Shown: positions 1 through 6,794 of the stretch, in pieces
Layout of the letters: each line of letters begins with the position of its first letter
Numbering within the stretch: the first letter of the stretch is position 1
From: CAIOSQ01 sp044359885
GTDB lineage: Bacteria; Pseudomonadota; Alphaproteobacteria; CACIAM-22H2
Assembly (NCBI GenBank): GCA_044359885.1
Contig: JBIKLI010000041.1
Span: forward strand, 1-18,385
DNA length: 18,385 bases
Direction: 5' to 3'
The notes under the pieces: model-generated
The model's input: the letters and a program-made list of their open reading frames with translations, nothing else
Told to the model about the DNA's origin: nothing
The model's database searches: none
Position numbers and translations under genes: made by a program

Positions 1-376
1 CGCCGCTGAAGAGCTGCCGCGGCGCGGCTTCGATCGCGTCGGCGAAACGCTCGATCGCCGCCGGCCGGTCGAGCGCCGTCCATGGCACCGCCAGCGACTG
101 CATCTGCGGCCCGGTCCATTGGAACATCGTGACGGCGATCGCGCGGTGCCGGCCCGACCCGATCGCCGCCGCCACGCGCGGGTGGCGGAAGGCGTCGGCA
201 TAGCCCTGACGCTGCAGTTCGAAGCGGGGCGCGTCGACGCTCCAGGACGCATCGACCGCCAGCACGAGCAGCAGATCGACCTCGCCGGCGGCCCGCGCCG
301 TTCCGGCAGGGGCCAGCGCCGCCGCGCCGCCGGCGAGGCCTCGCCGGGATATCGCCCGGCGCGGCGGCCCATCCAT
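1..376 (-). CDS. DUF1194 (VWA-like) exported protein, N-terminal part, cut by window edge
   Basis: The minus-strand frame opens with ATG at 376 and runs off the left edge, giving 125 residues. The N-terminus has arginine pairs followed by a Gly/Ala-rich stretch, a Tat- or Sec-like signal probably cleaved near residues 29-30 after an ARA sequence. The mature part begins with hydrophobic LLLVLAVDASWSVD (about residues 35-48), where DASWS matches the DxSxS metal-site motif of von Willebrand A folds. The following FELQRQGYADAFRHPRV is typical of DUF1194 proteins. The family is common in alphaproteobacteria and has no established function. A strong ribosome binding site (GGGGAGGA, 381-388 on the opposite strand) supports the start. 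The gene is divergent from the M81 gene at 523. The family call is by eye and fairly secure; the role is unknown. Confidence 0.82.
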   Translation of the reverse strand, partial: MDGPPRRAISRRGLAGGAAALAPAGTARAAGEVDLLLVLAVDASWSVDAPRFELQRQGYADAFRHPRVAAAIGSGRHRAIAVTMFQWTGPQMQSLAVPWTALDRPAAIERFADAIEAAPRQLFSG

Positions 377-522
377 CCTGTCCTCCCCTCGGATCTCGCG
401 CGGCGCGGCCGCGTTTGCGCATCCTGACGCGCGCAGCGCCGTGGGTCGAGAGGGGCGGCCCGAGGCGGCTCGCCGCCGCGAAACCTGCACGGTCGCGGGC
501 GACAACGGGATAGACTGTCGGC
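377..522. promoter_or_regulatory. Intergenic region between divergent DUF1194 and M81 genes
   Basis: These 146 bases separate two divergently oriented genes, so promoters for both should lie here or just inside the neighbours. The minus-strand ribosome binding site is at 381-388. On the plus strand a TAGACT hexamer at 511-516 is a plausible -10 element directly before the M81 start. I found no convincing -35 box, operator or hairpin. An open frame covers the stretch, but it reads as an Arg/Gly-rich GC artefact. Confidence 0.5.
511..516 (+). promoter_or_regulatory. Possible -10 element for a leaderless M81 transcript
   Basis: TAGACT matches the TATAAT consensus at 4 of 6 positions and ends six bases before the first ATG at 523. 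Transcription would then begin at or next to the start codon. No good Shine-Dalgarno sequence sits at normal spacing before 523; the closest purine run, GGGA at 507-510, is 12 bases away. No clear -35 match is seen, so this remains tentative. Confidence 0.35.
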
Positions 523-2028
523 ATGATGCCCGATGGTCGCCCCCGCGTGCTGGTCGCGGGGATGCAATACGAGCTGAACAGCTTCGTCGCCGGTACCGCC
601 GGGCTGGAGCGGTTCCGGCGTTTCCGGCTGGCCGAGGGCGACGACGTCTGGGCGATCGCCGAGGGCGACGAGGTCGCGGGGGCGCGCGCGGTCGCCGCGG
701 CGCATGGCATCGAGCTCGTGCCGGCCATTCTCGGCTTCGGCGGCGCCGGACCGGTCCTGGAAGACGATGTCTACGTCTATTTTCGCGACCGGATCCTCGC
801 CCGGCTGCGCGCAGAGCTGGGCCGGATCGACGCGATCTACCTGCCGCTGCACGGGGCGATGGCGACCTGCTCGCTGCCCGACGCCGAAGGCGATCTGATC
901 GGCCGCATCCGGGAGATTGCGGGGCCCGCGCTTCCGGTCGTGGCCTCGTTCGACATGCATGGCAACTTCACCGCGGCGATGGCGGCCGGCCTCGACGCCG
1001 CGATCGGGTTCAAGACCTGTCCGCATGTCGACTATGTCGAGACCGGGCGCCATGCGATGGAGATCCTCGCCGCAACGCTCGCCGGGCGCGCGCAGCCGCG
1101 GCTCGTGCATCGCAAGATCCGCATGATGACCGCGCCCGAGGGGCACGACACGAACACCGGGCCGATGCGCGAGGTCATCGCGCAGCTGCGCGCGCTGGAG
1201 GGCCGCGACGGGATCCTCGCCGCCACGGTGATCGCGCCCCAGGCCTGGATGGACGTGCCGGAGACCGGCTGGTCGGTCCTGGTCGTCGCCGACGGCGAGG
1301 CTGCCGTCGCGCAGGCCACCGTCGAGGCCGACCGGATCGCTCGTTTCTGCTGGGACCGGCGCACGCGCTATCTCGTGCACCGGACGCCTCTCGCCGAGGC
1401 GCTGGACATCGTCGCCGCGAACCCGCCCGGCGCGGTGCCGGTCGTGCTGACCGACGCGGCCGACGCCCCCTCGGCCGGCAGCTATGGCGACTCGGCGGTG
1501 GTCCTGGCGGCGCTGCTCGCCCGTCCGCCGATGCGCGGCCCATTCCTGATGACCATGACCGACCCCGACGCCGCGCGCGCCTGCGCCGCGGCCGGTGTCG
1601 GCGCGCGGCTACGGATCCGCGTCGGCGGCGCCTTCCAGCCCGGCTTCTTCGCGCCCGTCGAGGTCGAGGCGTTCGTGACGGCGCTGCTGCGCGAGCGCTA
1701 CGATTCGCTCCTGCCGCCCGGATCGATCGATCCGGGACTGCGTGCGGTCGTCTCGATTGCCGGCTTCGTGCGCATGGTGATCGCCGAACGCCAGATGCCG
1801 ACGCTCGATCTGCGCCCTTACGAATCCTCCGGCCTCGATCCACGAGCGGCCCAGGCCGTGCTCGTCAAGTCGGCCGGCCAGTTCCGCGGCTTCTACGCGC
1901 CGATCGCAGGCGAGATCCTGGAACTCGACACGCCGGGGCCGGTCGACGGGGTGCTGACCCGCCTGCCGTTCCGCCATCTTTCGCGTCCGATGTGGCCCTT
2001 CGACGCGGGGCTGGAGCAGCCCTGGTGA
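523..2028 (+). CDS. M81 family metallopeptidase (MlrC/microcystinase C-like), paralogue 1
   Basis: This 501-residue protein has the full length and order of MlrC-family proteins: an N-terminal M81 domain (about residues 8-300) and a C-terminal MlrC_C domain. Visible family motifs are LPLHGAM with H110, the DMHGN motif (D144, H146, N148) and CPHVD with H168, which are candidate zinc ligands. MlrC was named for the zinc enzyme that cleaves linear microcystin products. Most members have unknown substrates, so microcystin breakdown should not be assumed. One oddity: the usual N-terminal HExNxF motif reads YELNSF here, with tyrosine (Y15) in place of histidine. Adjacent ATGs lie at 523 and 526; the first is used. 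The stop overlaps the rsmE start by four bases, implying one transcript. A second, quite different M81 protein lies at 11271-12746. Confidence 0.9.
   Translation: MMPDGRPRVLVAGMQYELNSFVAGTAGLERFRRFRLAEGDDVWAIAEGDEVAGARAVAAAHGIELVPAILGFGGAGPVLEDDVYVYFRDRILARLRAELGRIDAIYLPLHGAMATCSLPDAEGDLIGRIREIAGPALPVVASFDMHGNFTAAMAAGLDAAIGFKTCPHVDYVETGRHAMEILAATLAGRAQPRLVHRKIRMMTAPEGHDTNTGPMREVIAQLRALEGRDGILAATVIAPQAWMDVPETGWSVLVVADGEAAVAQATVEADRIARFCWDRRTRYLVHRTPLAEALDIVAANPPGAVPVVLTDAADAPSAGSYGDSAVVLAALLARPPMRGPFLMTMTDPDAARACAAAGVGARLRIRVGGAFQPGFFAPVEVEAFVTALLRERYDSLLPPGSIDPGLRAVVSIAGFVRMVIAERQMPTLDLRPYESSGLDPRAAQAVLVKSAGQFRGFYAPIAGEILELDTPGPVDGVLTRLPFRHLSRPMWPFDAGLEQPW
2013..2016 (+). promoter_or_regulatory. 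Ribosome binding site fixing the rsmE GTG start
   Basis: GGAG lies eight bases before GTG 2025 and inside the end of the M81 gene. Together with the GTGA stop/start overlap, it selects this start. The same frame is open far upstream, but that upstream part is only a shadow of the M81 gene. Confidence 0.6.
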
Positions 2029-2795
2029 GCGGTGCGGCGCGGATCGCGGCGCGGGTCCATGTCGAGGCCGCGCTCGTGCCGGGTGCCGGGATCGAGCTCG
2101 GCGCCGGCCCGGCGCATCATCTGCGCAACGTGCTGCGGCTGCAGCCGGGCGACGCGATCGGCGTGTTCAACGCGCATGACGGCGAGTTCGCGGCCTCGAT
2201 CGCGGGCTTCGCCAAGGGCGCCGCGCGCGTCACGATCGGCGCGCGGCGCCGGGCGCCGCGGCTCGAACCCGATCTCTGGCTCTGCTTCGCGCCGATCAAG
2301 CGCGCGCGTCTCGACGCGATGGTCGAGAAGGCGACGGAGCTGGGCGTCTCGCGCCTCATGCCGGTGTTCACGCGTCATACGGCGATGGAGCGCGTCAACG
2401 GGGAGCGGCTGACGGCGATCGCCGTCGAGGCGGCCGGACAATGCGAACGCCTGTCGGTGCCGGTCGTGGACGCGCCGGTCGACCTCGCGGATCTGCTCGC
2501 GCGCTGGCCGGCGCGGCGCCAGCTGATCGTCGCCGACGAGAGCGGTGCCGGCGCCCCGATCGCGGCCGCGCTCGACGGCCTCGCCGGTCCCTTCGGCGTC
2601 CTGACCGGACCGGAGGGCGGCTTTGCGTCCAGCGAGCTTGACGCGCTGGGCCGGGCCGTGTTCGTTCGTCGGGTCGGGCTGGGGCCGCGCATCCTCCGGG
2701 CCGACACGGCGGCGATCGCCACGCTGGCGATCCTGCAGGCGATCGTCGGCGACGGCGGCTTCGCCCCGCGCTTCGCGGACCGGGACGGATCCTGA
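2025..2795 (+). CDS. rsmE: 16S rRNA (uracil1498-N3)-methyltransferase RsmE
   Basis: RsmE uses S-adenosylmethionine to methylate N3 of U1498 in 16S rRNA, in the cytoplasm. The 256-residue length is normal for the family. An N-terminal PUA-like RNA-binding part (about 1-75, with HHLRNVLRL) precedes a SPOUT methyltransferase domain. Diagnostic motifs are EKATELG (101-107), LTGPEGGF (193-200) and LGPRILRADTA (219-229); the last two form the knotted cofactor site. The GTG start at 2025 overlaps the M81 stop by four bases and has a GGAG ribosome binding site. rsmE directly before gshA is a familiar alphaproteobacterial arrangement. Translational coupling to an M81 peptidase gene is less expected. 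Confidence 0.95.
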   Translation: MSGAARIAARVHVEAALVPGAGIELGAGPAHHLRNVLRLQPGDAIGVFNAHDGEFAASIAGFAKGAARVTIGARRRAPRLEPDLWLCFAPIKRARLDAMVEKATELGVSRLMPVFTRHTAMERVNGERLTAIAVEAAGQCERLSVPVVDAPVDLADLLARWPARRQLIVADESGAGAPIAAALDGLAGPFGVLTGPEGGFASSELDALGRAVFVRRVGLGPRILRADTAAIATLAILQAIVGDGGFAPRFADRDGS

Positions 2796-2880
2796 CCGGA
2801 GCGAAGACGCGGCCGCCGGGCAACCACCTGCGCGACCGGGCCGATTTCGGGCCGCCTCGCATCGTTTCGGGAGTCCCAGC
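2796..2880 (+). promoter_or_regulatory. Short gap between rsmE and gshA, with the gshA ribosome binding site
   Basis: These 85 bases hold GGGAG at 2869-2873, seven bases before the TTG start of gshA. A small direct repeat of CGGGCCG occurs near 2837-2854. There is no clear hairpin followed by a T run, so read-through from rsmE is likely. I cannot point to a separate promoter. Confidence 0.5.
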
Positions 2881-4254
2881 TTGTCCGCTCCGCCGACCAC
2901 CCAAGGCGTGCCGATCGACAGCCGGCGCCAGCTCGTCGAATACATCGCCGACGGGTGCAAGCCACCTGCGGCCTGGCGGATCGGCACCGAGCACGAGAAG
3001 TTCGTGTACCGCCTGTCCGATCTTCGCCGCCTGCCCTATGACGGCGACGGGCCGACCATCCGCAAGCTGCTCGAAGGGTTGGCCGCGCGCTTCGGCTGGA
3101 CCGCGGTGTCGGAGGCCGGGAACCCGATCGCCCTGACCCAGGGCAGGGCCAGCGTGACGCTGGAGCCGGGCGGCCAGTTCGAGTTGTCCGGCGCGCAGCT
3201 CGAGACGATCCACCAGACCTGCGACGAGGTCAGCCGCCATCTGGTCGAGTGCAAGACGGTCTGTGCCGAGATCGGTGCCGGCATGCTCGGCCTCGGCTTC
3301 GACCCCAGATGGCCGCGCGACCAGGTGCCCTGGATGCCCAAGGGCCGCTACCAGATCATGCGCGCCTACATGGAGAAGAAAGGGCGCATGGGGCACGACA
3401 TGATGCTGCGCACCTGCACCGTGCAGGTGAACCTGGACTACGAGTCCGAGGCCGACATGGTGCGCAAGTTCCGCGTGTCGCTGGCGCTGCAGCCGGTGGC
3501 GACGGCGCTGTTCGCGAATTCCCCGTTCCGGGACGGCGCGCCCAGCGGTTTCCTGTCGACCCGCAGCCATGTCTGGACCGACACCGATCCCGACCGCACC
3601 GGCATGCTGGGCTTCGTGTTCGAGGACGGTTTCGGCTTCGAGCGCTATGTCGACTACATCTGCGACGTGCCGATGTATTTCGTCTATCGCGACGGCCGCT
3701 ATCTCGATTTCAGCGGCCGCAGCTTCCGCGACTTCGTCGCCGGGCGCTTCAATGCCGAGTTCGGCGACGTGCCGCGGATCACCGACTATGTCGACCACCT
3801 GACGACGGCCTTTCCCGAGGTCAGGCTGAAGCGGTTCCTGGAAATGCGCGGCGCGGATGGCGGTCCATGGAAGCGGCTCTGCGCGCTGCCCGCGCTGTGG
3901 GTCGGGCTGCTCTACGACCGCGGTGCGCTCGACGCGGCCTGGGATCTGGTCAGGGACTGGCGGGTCGAGGAGATGGAGGCCATGCGCGCCGACGTGCCGC
4001 GGCTGGGTCTCGCGACGCCGTTCCGCGGCGCGCGCCTTCAGGACATCGCCCGGCGCGTCGTGAGCATCGCGGTCGAGGGCTTGCGCGCGCGCAACCGGCT
4101 CAACCGCATGGGCGACGCCGACGAGACCCACTTCCTCAACCCGCTCGTCGAGATCGCCGAGAGCGGCCGCACGCCGGCCGAGGTGCTGCTCGACGCCTAT
4201 CGCGGCCGCTGGGGCGGCACGGTCGACCCGGTCTTCGCCGAGGAAGCCTACTGA
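2881..4254 (+). CDS. gshA: Glutamate-cysteine ligase, alphaproteobacterial/plant type (GCS2 family)
   Basis: This enzyme joins glutamate and cysteine with ATP, the first step of glutathione synthesis. Starting from TTG 2881 the protein has 457 residues, the usual size of this class. Motifs include WRIGTEHEK (32-40), EPGGQFELS (95-103), MPKGRYQIMRAYM (152-164) and TCTVQVNLD (178-186), which build the substrate and Mg-ATP site. The TTG start is chosen for its GGGAG at seven-base spacing and because the conserved protein begins just after it; the frame remains open upstream through rsmE but reads as a shadow. The gene follows rsmE by 85 bases and probably shares its transcript. It ends only seven bases from the end of the converging flavoprotein gene. 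Confidence 0.94.
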   Translation: MSAPPTTQGVPIDSRRQLVEYIADGCKPPAAWRIGTEHEKFVYRLSDLRRLPYDGDGPTIRKLLEGLAARFGWTAVSEAGNPIALTQGRASVTLEPGGQFELSGAQLETIHQTCDEVSRHLVECKTVCAEIGAGMLGLGFDPRWPRDQVPWMPKGRYQIMRAYMEKKGRMGHDMMLRTCTVQVNLDYESEADMVRKFRVSLALQPVATALFANSPFRDGAPSGFLSTRSHVWTDTDPDRTGMLGFVFEDGFGFERYVDYICDVPMYFVYRDGRYLDFSGRSFRDFVAGRFNAEFGDVPRITDYVDHLTTAFPEVRLKRFLEMRGADGGPWKRLCALPALWVGLLYDRGALDAAWDLVRDWRVEEMEAMRADVPRLGLATPFRGARLQDIARRVVSIAVEGLRARNRLNRMGDADETHFLNPLVEIAESGRTPAEVLLDAYRGRWGGTVDPVFAEEAY

Positions 4255-4261
4255 CGGAAGC

Positions 4262-6772
4262 TCAGCCGCGGAGCCGCGCGTTCGAGGGGTCGTAGGGCGA
4301 TTCGGGGATCACGGTCGCGCGGTGCGGCCTGCCGAGGATGACGATCTCCAGTTCGGTGCCCGGCATGGCGCAATCGGGACGCAGCATCGCCAGCGCCAGC
4401 GACTTGCCGACGCGCCATCCATAGCCGCCCGAGGTGCAGCGACCGACCATCTCGCCGTCTCGGCGGATGGGCTCCGAGCCGCGGGCGTCGGCATCCGTCA
4501 CGCCGTGGACTTCGAGCGTGGCGAAGGCGTTCGCGAAGCCGCGTTCGCGCCAGCGCCGCAGCGCGTCGCGGCCGATGAAATCCCCCTTGTCCGGATGCAC
4601 GAATCGGTCGAGGCCGGATTCGTAGGCCGCATATTCGATCGACAGCTCGCGCGGGATCAGGCGATAGGATTTCTCCAGCCGCATCGAATCCATGGCGCGG
4701 ATGCCGAAGGGGCGCAATTCGTGGCGCGCGCCGGCTTCCATGAGCAGGTCGAAGATCGTCGCCTGCATCTCGATCGGGTGATGCAGTTCCCAGCCCAGCT
4801 CGCCGACGAAATTCACCCGCAGCGCGAGGGCCTGGGCATGGCCGACCGAGATGCTCTGGCCGGAGAGCCAGGGAAAGGCCGCGTTCGACAGATCCGTGTC
4901 GGTCAGCTCCTGCAGCAGCGCCCGCGATCGCGGTCCGGCGACGACCAGCACGCCGTGCTGGCCGGTCACCTTGCGCAGCGCGACGCTGCCGTCGCGCGGC
5001 GCGCGCCGGGAAAGCTGGTCCCAGTCGTGCCGCTCGTAGGCGCCGGCCGACACCAGATAGAAGGACTCCGCCCCCGACCGGTAGACGGTGAACTCGGACC
5101 GTACGCCGCCATTGGCCGAAAGCAGATGGCACAGCGCGATGCGGCCGACGCGCCGGGGCAGACGGTTGGCGAACAGCCCGTCCAGCCATGCCTCGGCGCC
5201 CGGGCCTTCGACCTCGAATTTCGCGAAGGCCGTCATGTCGAGCAGCCCGGCCTTGTCGGCGACCTGCCGGCATTCGGCACCGACGAAGGGGAAATAGTTC
5301 GAGCGCCGGAAGCTCCATTTCTCGCGCGGCCGTTCGCCCGCGCGCGACGGCGGGTGGTTGTCGCGCAGCAGCGTGTCCGGCTTGGCGAGTTCCGCCTCGT
5401 CGAGGCCGTAGCCCGGCGGCGCGAACCAGTTCGGCCTCTCCCAGCCATAGACCGAGCCGAAGACCGCGCCCAGGTCGCGCATCCGCTCGTAGCAGGGCGA
5501 GCGCTTCAGCGGTCGCGCGGCCGCGCGCTCCTCGTCGGGGTAGTGGACGGAGAAGACGTTGGCGTAGGCCTCCTCGTTCTTGCGCCGCAGATAGCCGCGC
5601 CCGGCATGGGGGCCGAAGCGGCGCGGGTCGACGCCCATCATGTCGATCGAGGGCTCGCCCTCGACGATCCACTCGGCCAGCTGCCAGCCCGCGCCGCCGG
5701 CCGCGGTGACGCCGAAGCTGTGGCCTTCGTTGAGCCAGAAATTCCCGAGATCCCAGGCCGGGCCGACGATCGGACTGCCGTCGGGCGTGTAGGCGATGGC
5801 GCCGTTGTAGACCTTCTTGATCCCGACCTCGCCGAAGGCGGGGACCCGCGCGATCGCGGTCTCGATATGCGGCGCCAACCGGTCGAGGTTCTCCTGGAAC
5901 AGCTCGTATTCGCTGTCCGGACCCGGGCCGTCGGCATAGCAGGCCGGCGCACCGGTCTCGTAGGGGCCGAGGATCAGTCCCCCATTCTCCTCGCGCATGT
6001 ACCAGGACGAATCGGACTCGCGCAGCACGCCCATCTCCGGAAGGCCCAGGCGCTGGCGCTCCAGGATCGCCGGATGCGGCTCGGTCACGATGTACTGGTG
6101 TTCCACGGGGATCACCGGCACGTCGAGCCCGACCATGGCGCCGGTGCGCCGCGCGAAGTTCCCGGTGGCCGAGACCACGTGCTCGCACAGGATGTCGCCC
6201 TTGTCGGTCCGCACCAGCCATTCGCCGCCGCGCCGCCGCTCGATGGCGGTCACCGTCGTGTGGCGGTTGATCTCGGCGCCGCGCGCGCGGGCGCCCTTGG
6301 CCAGCGCCTGCGTGAGGTCGGCGGGCTGGATGTAGCCGTCCTCGGGGTGGCGGATGGCACCGATCAGCCCGTCGGTGACGCAGAGCGGCCAGAGTTCCTT
6401 CACCTGCGCGGGCGTCAGGATCTCGACCTTCACCCCGATGGTCGCCGCGACGCCGGCGTAGAACATGTATTCGTCCCAGCGGTCGCGCGTACGCGCCAGC
6501 CGGATGTTGGACACCTGACGGAGCCCGACATGCTGGCCGGTCTCGGCTTCGAGCGTCTTGTAGAGAGCCACCGAGTAGCGATGGATCTGGCCGACCGAGT
6601 AGCTGAGGTTGAACAGCGGCAGCAGGCCCGCGGCATGCCAGGTCGAGCCCGATGTCAGCTCGCGCCGCTCCAGCAGGACGCTGTCGGCCCAGCCTTTCCT
6701 GGCGAGGTGGTAGAGCGTCGAGACCCCGACCACGCCGCCGCCGATCACCACCGCCCGTGCCTGTGTCCTCAT
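4262..6772 (-). CDS. Dimethylglycine/sarcosine dehydrogenase-like FAD oxidoreductase with GcvT-type folate domain
   Basis: This 836-residue protein has the two-part layout of dimethylglycine and sarcosine dehydrogenases. The FAD domain (about 6-375) starts with the dinucleotide motif VVIGGGVVG (G11, G13, G16). A linker carrying GWERPNWF (443-450) leads to a C-terminal GcvT/aminomethyltransferase domain (about 485-830) that would bind tetrahydrofolate. GSTWHAAGL (42-50) holds H46, which aligns with the histidine that carries covalent FAD in mammalian dimethylglycine dehydrogenase. Expected reaction: oxidative N-demethylation of a methylated glycine-like amine, passing formaldehyde to tetrahydrofolate. 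The start ATG at 6772 has GGAG seven bases upstream (6780-6783 on the opposite strand) and lies 22 bases after the MttB-family stop, so the two form an operon. The exact substrate is not deducible. Confidence 0.9.
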   Translation of the reverse strand: MRTQARAVVIGGGVVGVSTLYHLARKGWADSVLLERRELTSGSTWHAAGLLPLFNLSYSVGQIHRYSVALYKTLEAETGQHVGLRQVSNIRLARTRDRWDEYMFYAGVAATIGVKVEILTPAQVKELWPLCVTDGLIGAIRHPEDGYIQPADLTQALAKGARARGAEINRHTTVTAIERRRGGEWLVRTDKGDILCEHVVSATGNFARRTGAMVGLDVPVIPVEHQYIVTEPHPAILERQRLGLPEMGVLRESDSSWYMREENGGLILGPYETGAPACYADGPGPDSEYELFQENLDRLAPHIETAIARVPAFGEVGIKKVYNGAIAYTPDGSPIVGPAWDLGNFWLNEGHSFGVTAAGGAGWQLAEWIVEGEPSIDMMGVDPRRFGPHAGRGYLRRKNEEAYANVFSVHYPDEERAAARPLKRSPCYERMRDLGAVFGSVYGWERPNWFAPPGYGLDEAELAKPDTLLRDNHPPSRAGERPREKWSFRRSNYFPFVGAECRQVADKAGLLDMTAFAKFEVEGPGAEAWLDGLFANRLPRRVGRIALCHLLSANGGVRSEFTVYRSGAESFYLVSAGAYERHDWDQLSRRAPRDGSVALRKVTGQHGVLVVAGPRSRALLQELTDTDLSNAAFPWLSGQSISVGHAQALALRVNFVGELGWELHHPIEMQATIFDLLMEAGARHELRPFGIRAMDSMRLEKSYRLIPRELSIEYAAYESGLDRFVHPDKGDFIGRDALRRWRERGFANAFATLEVHGVTDADARGSEPIRRDGEMVGRCTSGGYGWRVGKSLALAMLRPDCAMPGTELEIVILGRPHRATVIPESPYDPSNARLRG

Positions 6773-6794
6773 CGCCGGTCTCCGTCGTCCCGGT

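Noticed and set aside
441..2024. Long in-frame upstream extension of rsmE across the M81 gene
   Set aside because: The added residues are Arg/Ala/Gly-rich and unlike any RsmE. The GTG at 2025 with its ribosome binding site gives the normal family length.
523..2028. Microcystin degradation gene mlrC in the strict sense
   Set aside because: No mlrA, mlrB or mlrD homologue is present, and the M81 family is widespread in bacteria that do not degrade microcystin.
2395..4131. Minus-strand open frame of about 578 codons opposite rsmE and gshA
   Set aside because: It has no recognisable domain and an Arg-, His- and Asp-rich composition. Both strands cannot be under protein selection here, and rsmE and gshA are unmistakable.
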